A stretch of 64,000 nucleotides of DNA from Streptomyces vilmorinianum (GCF_005517195.1 NZ_CP040244.1:6280001-6344000); one strand, 5' to 3'; counted from the stretch's first letter, positions 44,277 to 53,409 are shown. Numbers and translations are program-made. Notes: generated by a model not told the origin, from the letters alone.

Positions 44277-45223
44277 GCCGCCTCCATCCAGATGTCGGCG
44301 AGGGATTCCTCGAGGTTGATCCGGGGCCGCCAGCCGAGCCGGTCGCGGGCGGTGCGGACGTCGGCCTGCTGCCAGCTGCCGCAGCCGTCGGGGTACGGGT
44401 AGGGCGCGGCGGCCAGCTGCTCGGCGATGGACTCGGTGCGCGGGGCGCCGATGACGGGCCGCTGGGGCGGGCCGTCGATTTCGTGCAGGGTCCCGGCGTA
44501 TCCGGCGACCCGGGCCAGGACGGCGGCGGCGTCGCGGAGCTTGACCGCCCGGCCGGTGCCGATGTTGACGACGCCCTGGGCGGCGGAGAGCGAGGCCGCG
44601 TGGACGGCGCGCGCCACGTCCCGTACGTCGACGAAGTCGCGCTGCACGCCGAGGCCGGAGAGCTTGAGCTCGCCGTCGCCGGCCTGCATGGCGCGGCGCA
44701 TCGCTTCGGCGAGGCGGCCGAGCGGGGATCCCGCGGGGGTGCCGGGGCCCACCGGGGAGAAGACCCGCAGGACGACCGCGTCGAGGCCGGAGCCGAGGAC
44801 GAGCTCGGTCGCGGCGAGCTTGGAGACGCCGTACGGGCCTCCGGGGCGGGGCACGGCGTCCTCGGCGGTGGAGGAGCCGGGCTGGGAGGGCCCGTACTCG
44901 GAGGCGCAGCCGACCTGGACGAGCCGGGCGCCGCAGCCGCTGCGGCGCAGGGCCTCGCAGACGGTGGCGACGGCGACGGTGTTGTGCCGGGTCAGGTCGC
45001 GGGCTCCGCCACGGGTGGCGCCGGCGCAGTTGACGACGACTCCGGGGTGGACGGCGTCCAGGAACCGGGTCAGCGCGCCGGGGCTGCCGCCGGCGAGGTC
45101 GAACCGTACGTCGGCGTCGTCACCGCGCCCGAGGGCGGTGAGGTGGACGGCCGGGTCGGCGAGCAGCCGGTCGGCGACGAACCGGCCGAGGAATCCGTTG
45201 CCTCCGAGCAGCAGCACCCTCAT
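44264..45223 (-). CDS. NAD-dependent sugar epimerase/dehydratase
   Basis: Extended SDR enzyme of 319 residues that most likely modifies a nucleotide sugar. It has the Rossmann motif GGNGFLGRF at residues 8-16, the catalytic tyrosine and lysine in YGVSK near residue 133, and the DFVDVRDVARA and NIGTGRAVKLRD motifs of sugar-nucleotide epimerases. The sugar is unknown; a UDP-GlcNAc 4-epimerase role would fit the PelF-like glycosyltransferase. Its ATG overlaps the stop of a 17-codon ORF as ATGA. Confidence 0.88.
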   Translation of the reverse strand: MRVLLLGGNGFLGRFVADRLLADPAVHLTALGRGDDADVRFDLAGGSPGALTRFLDAVHPGVVVNCAGATRGGARDLTRHNTVAVATVCEALRRSGCGARLVQVGCASEYGPSQPGSSTAEDAVPRPGGPYGVSKLAATELVLGSGLDAVVLRVFSPVGPGTPAGSPLGRLAEAMRRAMQAGDGELKLSGLGVQRDFVDVRDVARAVHAASLSAAQGVVNIGTGRAVKLRDAAAVLARVAGYAGTLHEIDGPPQRPVIGAPRTESIAEQLAAAPYPYPDGCGSWQQADVRTARDRLGWRPRINLEESLADIWMEAACRI

Positions 45224-45273
45224 CGTGCGGCCCCTTCGTGCCGACCGGCCGTTGCTGAGCGTTGGGGGGTCAT
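45220..45273 (-). CDS. Possible 17-residue leader peptide coupled to the epimerase
   Basis: A short frame, ATG 45273 to TGA 45220, reads MTPQRSATAGRHEGAAR. It has AAGGAGACG upstream and its stop overlaps the epimerase start as ATGA, so it could couple or control translation of the epimerase. It is too short to judge by composition. Confidence 0.35.
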   Translation of the reverse strand: MTPQRSATAGRHEGAAR

Positions 45274-45458
45274 GTCTCTTTCGTCTCCTTGGGATGGGTC
45301 CTGCGCGAGGGGTGCGCCCGCGGCGTCGGCTCCGCGGGTGCGCCGGGGTTCAGGGGTGGCCGGTTCGGCCGCCGCGGGGCGAGCGGGTGGCAGGCGACGC
45401 GGTGGGGGCACCTGGAGGGCCAGGGGCACGCGGGTCCGGGCTGTTCGGCATGACACCC

Positions 45459-47420
45459 CTAGGGGTTGGCGTGGGCCGAGGCCCGGGAGAGGGCGGCGGT
45501 GGCGTGGGCCAGCAGGCCGAGCGCCGCGGCGCCGCAGACGAGGATGGGGACGGCGCCGGGGCCCCAGGCGTCGACGAGGGCGCGGACCGGGACGGCGAGG
45601 ACGTCGCAGCCGGGGACCCGGGCGGCCAGGACCGTCGCGAGGGCGAGGGCCTCGGCGGCGCAGGCGGCGGCGAGGCCGCCGGAGGCGGTCTCGGGGAAGC
45701 CGTGGACGGTGAGGAGCCGGGCGAGCAGGAGCAGGGCGCCGAGCGCGAGGGCGCCGGAGGCGAAGCCGGTCAGGCTCAACAGGCCCGCGAGGACGGCCAG
45801 ATGGAGTGCGACGGCGGCGAGGAGCAGGGGGCGGGTGCCGGCGGCGAAGTCCTCGAGGCCCCGGCTGGCGGCCAGCCTGCGGCGGGCCTTGGCGGCGAAG
45901 AGCCGGGCGCACCAGGCGGCGGGGGCGACGGCGAGGGCGAGACCGAGGAGGGGGCCGGGGGTGAGGGGCCAGGGCTCGTCGGGTCCGCCGGCCAGCGTCG
46001 CTTCGAGAAGGCCGTCCCCGCCGAGCGCGTACGCGAGGAGCCAGAGGGTCCAGACGCGGGCGGCGGGGACGGTACGGCCTGCGGCGCGCAGGGGGCCGCG
46101 CCGGACGGCGACGGCGAGCGCGGCGGCCAGGCCGAGGGCCCCGGCCGCGCCGACGGCGAGGCGCACGGGCCCTTCGGTGAGCGCGAGTCCGGTGACGGTG
46201 AGGGCGGCGACGGCGCCGGGCGCGAGGGCGGCCAGGGTCCACCCCGCCCACCCGGCGCTCGCCCCGTCCTCCCGCGCGGGGCGCACGGGCGCTCCGTTCC
46301 CCCGCGGCACGCGCGCGTACAGCTCCTCGGCGAGCGAGAACACGTCCCGGTGCCGAAACCGCGCGGCGGTCCGGTCGGTGACCCCGTGGGCTTCGAGCCC
46401 CGCGGCGATCTCCAGCGGATCCACGGCCCGCTCACACAGCTCCCGATGCCGATGCATCAGCGCCTTGACGGGGTCAGCGGGCCCCCGCCGTCCGCCCACC
46501 ACGGGCGCGGACTGGGCCTCCACCCGGTCGGCAACGCCGCCCACCGGGGCGCCAGGCCTGACCCCTTCGACCGCCTCGGCCTGCGTCCCGAGGCCCGCGC
46601 GGGCCTCCACGCCGGATCCCCGCGCGGGCCGCGCCCGCGGCGCATCGCCGACCTCCGGCGCCTGAGGCCGGTCGTCCTCGACGATCGCGGCCGACGGCCG
46701 CGCTGCGTCGGCCCTCGGCTCGAAGCCCTCGCGGGCTTCCGCGCCGGATCCTCGCGTGGGCTGCGTCCGCGGCGCGTCCCCGTCCTCCGGTCCGGGAACG
46801 GTGGCCGATCCCTCCTGACGCCAGTCGCCCTCGACGATCGCGGCCGACGGCCGCGCAGCCTCAGCCGGCGCCACGAAGCCGGCGTCGGCTTCCGCACCGG
46901 GTCCCCGCGCGGGCTGCGTCCGCGGCGCGTCCCCGGCCTCCGGTCCGGGAACAGCGGCCGTTCCCGCCCGAGGCCGGCCCTCCTCGACGGCGGCGGCCGT
47001 CAGCCGCGCCGCCTCGGCCCCCGGCCCGAAGCCCGCGCGGGCTTCCGCGCCGGACTCCCGCGCGGGCTGCGCCCGCGGCGCATCGCCGGCCTCCTGGCCG
47101 GGAACGGTGACCGTTCCCGCCCGAGGCCGGTCGGCCTCGGGGGACGCGGACGTCGGGTGTGGTACCCGGCTCGTGTCGTGCAGCGTGAGCGGGTCGGCGG
47201 GTCCCGCCCGGTCCGGTCCGGCCGGTGATCGAAGGTCGAGGTCCGTGGCGAAGTGTGCGGCACGTGCAGGGGTCGGAGGGGTGGGCTTCGAGGGCTCGGA
47301 GGGTGGTCCGTCGGTTGTCACGGAGACTGTCACGGCCACGGTCAGCGCCGTCGTCTCGAGCAGCGCCTCGGAGTGGGAGTCCCAGGGGCCGGGGCTCGTG
47401 GGGGCGGCGGGGCCGCGCAT
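45459..47420 (-). CDS. Repeat-containing membrane protein of the glycan locus
   Basis: Protein of 653 residues. Residues 90-290 are a low-complexity region of about four 51-residue repeats, each with VPGPEAGDAPR, QPARGSGAEA and AARPSAAIVE. Residues 310-375 are a soluble helical segment (HRHRELCERAVDPLEIAAGL). Residues 383-653 contain about seven Ala/Leu-rich membrane segments. It resembles no known PelD, PelE or PelG in composition, and I do not recognise the family. ATG 47420 is chosen because the ribosome binding site GAAGGAGG precedes it by seven bases; ATG 47441 overlaps the end of the glycosyltransferase gene. Position suggests it helps make or export the glycan. Confidence 0.72.
   Translation of the reverse strand: MRGPAAPTSPGPWDSHSEALLETTALTVAVTVSVTTDGPPSEPSKPTPPTPARAAHFATDLDLRSPAGPDRAGPADPLTLHDTSRVPHPTSASPEADRPRAGTVTVPGQEAGDAPRAQPARESGAEARAGFGPGAEAARLTAAAVEEGRPRAGTAAVPGPEAGDAPRTQPARGPGAEADAGFVAPAEAARPSAAIVEGDWRQEGSATVPGPEDGDAPRTQPTRGSGAEAREGFEPRADAARPSAAIVEDDRPQAPEVGDAPRARPARGSGVEARAGLGTQAEAVEGVRPGAPVGGVADRVEAQSAPVVGGRRGPADPVKALMHRHRELCERAVDPLEIAAGLEAHGVTDRTAARFRHRDVFSLAEELYARVPRGNGAPVRPAREDGASAGWAGWTLAALAPGAVAALTVTGLALTEGPVRLAVGAAGALGLAAALAVAVRRGPLRAAGRTVPAARVWTLWLLAYALGGDGLLEATLAGGPDEPWPLTPGPLLGLALAVAPAAWCARLFAAKARRRLAASRGLEDFAAGTRPLLLAAVALHLAVLAGLLSLTGFASGALALGALLLLARLLTVHGFPETASGGLAAACAAEALALATVLAARVPGCDVLAVPVRALVDAWGPGAVPILVCGAAALGLLAHATAALSRASAHANP
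46602..47110. repeat. 153-bp tandem repeats in the membrane protein gene
   Basis: Repeat units begin at about 46602, 46735, 46888 and 47041 on the plus strand with GCTTCCGCRCCGG-type sequence; the last three are spaced exactly 153 bases (51 codons) apart, the first gap is 133. All keep the frame. Confidence 0.85.
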
Positions 47421-47433
47421 GGGGGTGCCTCCT

Positions 47434-49047
47434 TCAGGCATCGGGGTCTCCCGCTCCGGCGGCGGCGCTCACCGGCTGGTCCGCCCAGGTGCCGGGCACG
47501 TACGCCTCCGCGGGATGGGCGAACGGGACGCCCTCGGCGGCGCGGCGGCGCACGGGTGAGTGGGAGAGAAGTTCCAGGTAGATGCCGCGGAACGCCGCGA
47601 GGTTCTGCTCGACGGTGAAGAGTTCGAGCGCGCGGGCGCGCGCGGCGGCGCCCAGCCGGTAGCGGCGCTCGGGGTCGCGCAACAGCGCGAGGCACGCGTC
47701 CGCGAGCGCCCGTGGATTGCGCGGGGGCACGACGAGCCCGGTGCCGCCGATGACCTCGACGACCGCGCCCACGTCCGTCGAGACGGTCGCCCGGGCGCAG
47801 AACATCGCCTCGACCAGGCTGATCGGGAAGCCCTCGACCACGCTGGACAGGACGACGACCGCGCCCGCCGCGTACGCCTCGGCGAGCGTCGGGGCCTCCG
47901 GTCCGCCGAGCTCCTCGAAGGAGACCGGGTTCTCGCCGACGGCGTGCGCCCCCGGCGCCTCGTCGGGGAAGAGCTGCGCCGCGAGCGCCCTGCAGTGCGC
48001 GACGTACGCGTCCGCGCCGGGCTCGCGCACCGGCGCGGCGATGATCCGCAGCCGGACGTCGGGCTGGGCCTTGCGCACCTCCGCGAAGGCGTGCAGGAGC
48101 GCGATCAGGTCCTTGGCGGGTTCGACCCGGCCGACCCAGACGAGCGTGGCCGGGTCCCCGGTCTCCTCGTCCTCGCCGACCTCGGTGAACCGCTCGGACT
48201 CCATGCCGGGGTAGACCGTGCGCAGCTTGGCCCGGTCCGCCCCGCACTTCTCCTGCCAGCGCCGCGCGTGCGTGTTGCCGGGCGTGAGGAGCGCGGCCTG
48301 CCGGTAGACCTCGGCGGCGAGCCGGCCATGGAAGGCGGCGAGCAGCGCGCGTACCGGCGCGGACAGCGGCGCGTCGGTGGCGGCCAGGTAGTGCGCGCGC
48401 AGCTGGACGCCGTACTCGGTGACCAGCAGCGGAGTCCCGAAGAAGCGTTTGGCCAACAGGCCGGGAAGCGCCGCGGATCCGCCGGACGCGGCGTGGCAGA
48501 GGTCGACCGCGCCGAGCCCGTCCTCGCCGTACCAGTCGAGCGACAGCGGGCGCAGGGCGCGCTCCACGTGGTCGACGAACGCGAGGTAGTCGGGGACGGT
48601 GGCGGCGGCCACGCCCCGGCGTGCGCCGGGGGCGCGACAGGCGGACTCCAGTGTGCGGACGGCGAGTTCGGAGCGCAGGGCGGCGTAGAGACCGCCGCGC
48701 TCGCGGGCGAGTTCGGCGAGGCCGTAGAGCCCCTCGGCGAAGTCACCCGTGTCCTCCTCGGCGCAGATGTCGGTCGCGAGGGCGTGGAAGCGACCGACGA
48801 AGGTCCGCCGCTCGCGCCGCCCGTACGTGCGGCCGTCGTCCTCGGGTGCCCAGAGGGGTGCCGTGCGTACGCGCTGGACCTGCGGGGGCAGGTCCACCCA
48901 GCCGGCGTCCTCCTGGAGGGCGCTGCGGCTGAGGGCGTACAGGTCGAACTCGTGCGCCGAGAGCCCGCGCACGAGCCGGTCGCACCAGAGCCTGGACTCA
49001 CCCGTGGCGTACGGGTAGCCACCCTCCGTAAGCAGTCCGATCCGCAT
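47434..49047 (-). CDS. PelF-like GT4 glycosyltransferase with DUF3492 domain
   Basis: Glycosyltransferase of 537 residues of the PelF type. The N-terminal DUF3492 region begins IGLLTEGGYPYATGE and contains VTEYGVQLRAHYL; the C-terminal GT4 domain has WVGRVEPAKDL, the EX7E motif in EGFPISLVEAM, and NPRALADACLALL. PelF of Pseudomonas makes the cationic N-acetylgalactosamine-rich Pel polymer from UDP-sugar donors in the cytoplasm. ATG 49047 is the conserved N-terminus. It is the first gene of the locus and its stop lies 14 bases before the membrane protein. Confidence 0.85.
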   Translation of the reverse strand: MRIGLLTEGGYPYATGESRLWCDRLVRGLSAHEFDLYALSRSALQEDAGWVDLPPQVQRVRTAPLWAPEDDGRTYGRRERRTFVGRFHALATDICAEEDTGDFAEGLYGLAELARERGGLYAALRSELAVRTLESACRAPGARRGVAAATVPDYLAFVDHVERALRPLSLDWYGEDGLGAVDLCHAASGGSAALPGLLAKRFFGTPLLVTEYGVQLRAHYLAATDAPLSAPVRALLAAFHGRLAAEVYRQAALLTPGNTHARRWQEKCGADRAKLRTVYPGMESERFTEVGEDEETGDPATLVWVGRVEPAKDLIALLHAFAEVRKAQPDVRLRIIAAPVREPGADAYVAHCRALAAQLFPDEAPGAHAVGENPVSFEELGGPEAPTLAEAYAAGAVVVLSSVVEGFPISLVEAMFCARATVSTDVGAVVEVIGGTGLVVPPRNPRALADACLALLRDPERRYRLGAAARARALELFTVEQNLAAFRGIYLELLSHSPVRRRAAEGVPFAHPAEAYVPGTWADQPVSAAAGAGDPDA

Positions 49048-49273
49048 GAGCACACCCCCGATCTCCGTTGACTGGCCGGCGCCGTGGCCCGGCGACTCGC
49101 GGCGGGAAGAACGTAAGCGGATATACCGGTGGCGCGATGGACGGTTGTCCGTCGCGCCACTGGAAGGGGTGAATGCACGTAACTTTCCCACCGCGGTCGC
49201 GTTCTGTCGCGCTACGGGGTGATTCGCCTACGGAGCGTCACGCTACGGCCAGCCCCTGCACTGGCTCGGGGCG

Positions 49274-50668
49274 TCAGCTCCCCGGGTGCACCCAGGGGTT
49301 GGGGCGGCAGGCGATGCCGTCGATCTCCAGGGTCTTGGTCTGCTGCTGCATCACGGGCGCGAGGGCGCCGGGCGTACGGCAGCTCACATGCCTGTGCCCG
49401 AGCCGGTGTCCGACCTCGTGATTGATGAGCATCTGGCGATAGGCGAACATCGCCTTGTCGCCGAAGGTCTCCGAGCCCTGTGCCCAGCGGAACGCGTTGA
49501 TCATCACGCGGGACGTGGACGCGGAGTCGCAGGAGACGTTGTCGATGGTGGTGTCCAGGCCGGACTTCGCACACCAGGTGCCGGTCGTTCCGGGGCTGGC
49601 GAGCGTGATCACGAACTCCGGCTCTCCGCTGGAGATCCGCTCGAAGGTCATCTCGCCCTTGCCGGCCCAGCTCCGCTCGTCGTTGAGGGTCTTCTGCACG
49701 GCCTGCGCGAAGAGCTTCGGGTCGAGCCCGAGCCCCTTCTCGACGTCGACGCGGTAGCGGATCTTGCGTCCCTTGCCCGGCGCCTTGTCGAAACCGGCCA
49801 CGGCCTCGAACTCGCCCGAGCCCTTGAGCTTGGGGTCGATGGGGAACTGGCGCGTCATCAGCTGCTCGTACGTGGGCGGCGGGGTGGACGGCACGGCCGT
49901 CGCGGGGGCCGAGGGCGTCAGCCGGTCGTCGGAGCGTGAGGCGGTGCCGTCCTCGACGGCCCGGTCGGCGGAGCCGTCGGCCGAGCGGGCGAGGGGGTTG
50001 CCGGAGTCCCGGTCGGCCACCTGACCGGCCACGACGACGGCGAGGACGGTGGTGACGGCGGCTGCCGCGATACCGGTGAACGTACGGCCCCTGCCGCCGG
50101 TCCTGGTCGGCGCTTCCTCGGGCTCGTCGGGACGCTCCTCGGGGAGATCCTCAGGGGCGGTCTCCCGCCGCGGGGCCGGAATGAAGGGGGCCTGTGGAGC
50201 GGAGGCCTGCGGGGCGGCCTCGTCCGGGGCGGGCCTGCGCGCCCCCTGCCAGTCGCCGTACCGCTCCGGTCGCGGCGCCGTCTCGATGTGCTCGGGATGC
50301 CCGCCCCGTACAACCGGGTCGGCGGGGGCGGTGTACATCGGCGTGCCGTGCATCGGCGTGTCCCAGACGGGCCGGCCGCCGCCCTGTCCGTACGGGCTCG
50401 GGCTCGGGCTCGGGCTCTGTCCGTACGCGCCCGGCTGCCTGCCGGGCCCCTGTTGACCGTACGCCCCCTGGGCGTACCCGGTCTGTCCGTACGCGCCTTG
50501 TCCGTACGGGTCCTGCCCGTACGCGTCCTGTCCGTTCGGCCTCTGGCCGTACCCGTCCTGGCCCGGCGCGCGCCTGCGGCGTCCCGTCCCCGGCGCGGCC
50601 GCCTCCGGCTTCCGCCCCGTATCCACGGGGGGAGCGGGCGCGGGGCCCTTGCGACTATGTCGTCCCAC
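49274..50668 (-). CDS. DUF3152 membrane-anchored zincin-like protein
   Basis: Protein of 464 residues. The first 100 residues are a disordered Gly/Gln/Tyr/Pro region with many YGQ units (AYGQDPYGQGAYGQ). One membrane segment lies at about residues 196-215. The C-terminal 200 residues are a DUF3152 domain with the zinc motif HEVGHRLGHRH (HExxHxxGxxH, as in metzincin-like proteins) and cysteines nearby. It should face outside the cell; substrate unknown. It follows the alpha/beta hydrolase gene by nine bases and is homologous to Rv3207c (from memory). Confidence 0.85.
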   Translation of the reverse strand: MGRHSRKGPAPAPPVDTGRKPEAAAPGTGRRRRAPGQDGYGQRPNGQDAYGQDPYGQGAYGQTGYAQGAYGQQGPGRQPGAYGQSPSPSPSPYGQGGGRPVWDTPMHGTPMYTAPADPVVRGGHPEHIETAPRPERYGDWQGARRPAPDEAAPQASAPQAPFIPAPRRETAPEDLPEERPDEPEEAPTRTGGRGRTFTGIAAAAVTTVLAVVVAGQVADRDSGNPLARSADGSADRAVEDGTASRSDDRLTPSAPATAVPSTPPPTYEQLMTRQFPIDPKLKGSGEFEAVAGFDKAPGKGRKIRYRVDVEKGLGLDPKLFAQAVQKTLNDERSWAGKGEMTFERISSGEPEFVITLASPGTTGTWCAKSGLDTTIDNVSCDSASTSRVMINAFRWAQGSETFGDKAMFAYRQMLINHEVGHRLGHRHVSCRTPGALAPVMQQQTKTLEIDGIACRPNPWVHPGS

Positions 50669-50676
50669 GCCCCGGA

Positions 50677-51690
50677 TCAGCTCCCGCCGCTGTCGTCTGT
50701 GCCGTGTTTACCGTCTGTGCCGTCTTTGCCGACCGTGTCGGCCTCGATCAGTTCCCGGACGGCCTGGGCGACCGTCTCGGGGTACTCCATCATGGCCACG
50801 TGCCCGGCGTCCGGGAGCGTCAGGAGCCGCGAGCCGCGGAACGCGGCGGCCGCCTTGCGCGCCATTCTGTAGGAGACGAGCTGGTCACGGCCGCCGTAGA
50901 CGAGCAGGGTCGGCGCGAGCACCCGCTCCGCCTGCCGCCACAGACCGTGCTGACCGCCGAGCGTGTACGCGTCTACGATCCCGCGCGAGGAACGGGCCAT
51001 GGCGTCCCAGAAGTACGGAAGCTCCAGGCGCCGTTCCATCTCCTCCACGGCGTGCCGGAAGCCCTCGTCGGAGACCCGGCCGGGGTCTCCGTAACAGAGG
51101 GCGAGGACCCCGCGGACCCTCTGCTCCGGCGTCCAGTCCCTGGTCATCTTGGAGAAGAGAGGTGCCACGCCCGGCAGGGCGAGCAGCGCGGTCGGCCAGG
51201 CGCTGCGCTGGGCGCGCAGCTCGGGCAGGGCCGGAGAGACCAGGGTGAGAGTGCGGACCAGGTCGGGACGGACGGCGGCGACGCGGGTGGAGACGGCGCC
51301 GCCGAGCGAGTTGCCGATCAGGTGGACCGGTCCGCGGCCGGCGGCGTCGAGCAGCCGGATGACCGCCCGGGCGTGTCCGGTGACCGAGTAGTTGCCGTCG
51401 TCGGGCGGCGGCGAGTCGCCGAAGCCGGGCAGGTCGACCGCCTCGCCGTCGAGATGGTCCGCGAGCAGCGGCATCAGCGCCGACCAGTTCAGCGAGGAGC
51501 CGCCGAGGCCGTGGACGTAGAGCGCGGGCGCGAGCCCCGGCCGGTTGCCGGGCCGGGCGCGCACGGTGAGCGTGAGCCCGGGCAGCGCGACGGAGCGCAG
51601 CTCCTCGCCGTCGGCGACCCGCACGGCGCGGGTCCGCGACGAGGGCGGGGCGGCGGCGGTCCGGGTTTCCGGCAGCTCGGTCGACGACAT
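50677..51690 (-). CDS. Alpha/beta hydrolase
   Basis: Cytosolic hydrolase of 337 residues. The fold is marked by YVHGLGGSSLNW (oxyanion hole), GNSLGGAV (nucleophile serine), VYGGRDQLV (acid) and DAGHVAMME (histidine). A cap domain lies at about residues 185-240. Substrate unknown; the family includes esterases, dehalogenases and lipid hydrolases. It is the first gene of a unit with DUF3152 and is divergent from the small acidic protein gene. Confidence 0.87.
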   Translation of the reverse strand: MSSTELPETRTAAAPPSSRTRAVRVADGEELRSVALPGLTLTVRARPGNRPGLAPALYVHGLGGSSLNWSALMPLLADHLDGEAVDLPGFGDSPPPDDGNYSVTGHARAVIRLLDAAGRGPVHLIGNSLGGAVSTRVAAVRPDLVRTLTLVSPALPELRAQRSAWPTALLALPGVAPLFSKMTRDWTPEQRVRGVLALCYGDPGRVSDEGFRHAVEEMERRLELPYFWDAMARSSRGIVDAYTLGGQHGLWRQAERVLAPTLLVYGGRDQLVSYRMARKAAAAFRGSRLLTLPDAGHVAMMEYPETVAQAVRELIEADTVGKDGTDGKHGTDDSGGS

Positions 51691-51824
51691 GGCCGCAATA
51701 TTACGAGACGATCACGCGGCGGCGCGTGTGTGTGGCGTCACAGGTACGGGTGCGCCGCGCGGAGTGTGCTCCTACGCTCGTAGAGAGGGCCTTCGGAGAG
51801 GACCCGCATGCCGGAAGGAACCGC

Positions 51825-52040
51825 ATGACTGTCGATCCGAACGAGCCGGACACATTCGCCGAGGAAGAGGAAGCCGTGCTCGACGAGGAAATTCCTGAGG
51901 CCGACGCCGCCGAGCAGCACACGGACCTCCAGCAGGAGGAGGACGAGCAGCCCACGCATGTCGAGCAGGACAGCGCGAACCCGGCGGACGCCGCCGAACA
52001 GACGCGGGTGGTCGTCCAGAACGAAGACGACTACCGCTGA
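51825..52040 (+). CDS. Small highly acidic protein
   Basis: Protein of 71 residues, nearly a third Glu and Asp with many Gln, and almost no aromatic residues, so probably unstructured. ATG 51825 has the ribosome binding site GGAAGGAA. Nothing is known to me about its function. It lies between the divergent alpha/beta hydrolase and the TetR gene. Confidence 0.65.
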   Translation: MTVDPNEPDTFAEEEEAVLDEEIPEADAAEQHTDLQQEEDEQPTHVEQDSANPADAAEQTRVVVQNEDDYR

Positions 52041-52187
52041 TTTGTTCGGTTTAATGTTGAATCTCCTATCGCCCTGGGCGTCCGGTCCGTGAAATTCTGC
52101 GTCCGCACCGCGCACAGCCGGGTTACCCAAAAGTACGATGGCGGGCGCGGCGCCACAGCGCGCATGGATCGATTTTTGGGAGGCGGC

Positions 52188-52847
52188 GTGACAGCCATCG
52201 AGCAGACAGAGGCAGCACGCCCTCGGGGCACGCGCCTGCCGCGCCGAGCCCGACGGAACCAGCTCCTGGGGGCGGCCCAGGAGGTGTTCGTCGCACAGGG
52301 CTACCACTCCGCCGCGATGGACGACATCGCCGAACGGGCGGGCGTCAGCAAGCCCGTGCTCTACCAGCACTTCCCGGGCAAGCTGGAGCTCTACCTGGCT
52401 CTGCTCGACCAGCACTGCGAGTCGCTGCTCCAGGCTGTACGCACAGCCCTGGCGTCCACGACGGACAACAAGCTCCGGGTCGCCGCCACGATGGACGCGT
52501 ACTTCGCGTACGTGGAGGACGAGGGCGGCGCGTTCCGGCTGGTCTTCGAGTCCGACCTGACCAACGAGCCGGCCGTGCGCGAGCGCGTGGACCGGGTCAG
52601 CCTGCAGTGCGCCGAGGCGATCTCGGACGTGATCGCGGAGGACACCGGCCTGTCCAAGGACGAGTCGATGCTGCTCGCCGTGGGCCTCGGCGGCGTCTCC
52701 CAGGTCGTGGCGCGCTACTGGCTCTCCAGCGAGTCCGCCATCCCCCGCGACAAGGCGGTCGCGCTGCTGACCTCGCTGGCCTGGCGGGGTATCGCGGGCT
52801 TCCCCCTGCACCCGACGGAGGGTCAGCTGAGCGCCGAGGGCCACTGA
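52188..52847 (+). CDS. TetR-family transcriptional regulator
   Basis: Regulator of 219 residues. The N-terminal helix-turn-helix reads MDDIAERAGVSKPVLYQHF at about residues 45-63; the C-terminal ligand and dimer domain is helical. GTG 52188 is preceded by GGGAGG at a good distance; the longer frame upstream lacks such a site. The homologue in M. tuberculosis is Rv3208 (from memory), next to the same DUF3107 gene. The ligand is unknown. Confidence 0.9.
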   Translation: MTAIEQTEAARPRGTRLPRRARRNQLLGAAQEVFVAQGYHSAAMDDIAERAGVSKPVLYQHFPGKLELYLALLDQHCESLLQAVRTALASTTDNKLRVAATMDAYFAYVEDEGGAFRLVFESDLTNEPAVRERVDRVSLQCAEAISDVIAEDTGLSKDESMLLAVGLGGVSQVVARYWLSSESAIPRDKAVALLTSLAWRGIAGFPLHPTEGQLSAEGH

Positions 52848-52986
52848 CCCCTCGTACCGGCGTGCTCGCCCGCTGTTCGCTCCTGGCGTTCCGCCGCTGC
52901 GCCGTGCTTGTCCCCTCTCCGGGCTAATGTGTGCAGCGTACGGCGCGGGGAAACGCGCAACGCTGACCGTTCGGAGGGACATAGCC

Positions 52987-53214
52987 GTGGAGGTCAAGAT
53001 CGGCGTGCAGCACGCACCCCGGGAGATCGTTCTGGAGAGCGGGCAGTCCGCCGAGGAGGTCGAGCGCGCCGTGGCCGACGCGCTGGCCGGCAAGGCGCAG
53101 CTGCTCAGCCTCACGGACGAGAAGGGCCGTAAGGTCCTGGTCCCGGCCGAGAAGATCGCGTACGTGGAGATCGGCGAGCCGGCGGTCCGCCGGGTGGGCT
53201 TCGGCGCTCTCTGA
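52987..53214 (+). CDS. DUF3107 family protein
   Basis: Protein of 75 residues of a conserved actinobacterial family (TB9.4/Rv3208A in M. tuberculosis, from memory). It begins MEVKIGVQHAPREIVL and ends EPAVRRVGFG, matching the family over its full length. GTG 52987 has the ribosome binding site GGAGGG. Function unknown. A strong terminator follows. Confidence 0.9.
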   Translation: MEVKIGVQHAPREIVLESGQSAEEVERAVADALAGKAQLLSLTDEKGRKVLVPAEKIAYVEIGEPAVRRVGFGAL

Positions 53215-53233
53215 GACGTACGTCAGGACAAGG

Positions 53234-53270
53234 CGAAGGGCCCGGCGGATTCGATCCGCCGGGCCCTTCG
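53234..53270 (+). terminator. Terminator after the DUF3107 gene
   Basis: A perfect 17-base-pair stem, CGAAGGGCCCGGCGGAT and its complement, with a TCG loop. Confidence 0.88.
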
Positions 53271-53409
53271 TCCGTCCGGGTGGGACGTGGTTCCTGTGCT
53301 TCGGGCGAATGTCCTGGTGAGGGGGGCGGAAGAGGATTGCGTTCGAGTCGGCCCGGGTAGTACGGCCTACGACCGAATTGCCCGCCCCGCACCGCACGCG
53401 AGGTGACCC

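Noticed and set aside
45220..46251. Minus-strand frame of 343 codons overlapping the membrane protein gene
   Set aside because: It is an out-of-frame shadow of the membrane protein gene, with Arg/Pro-rich translation; only its last 18 codons are kept as a possible leader.
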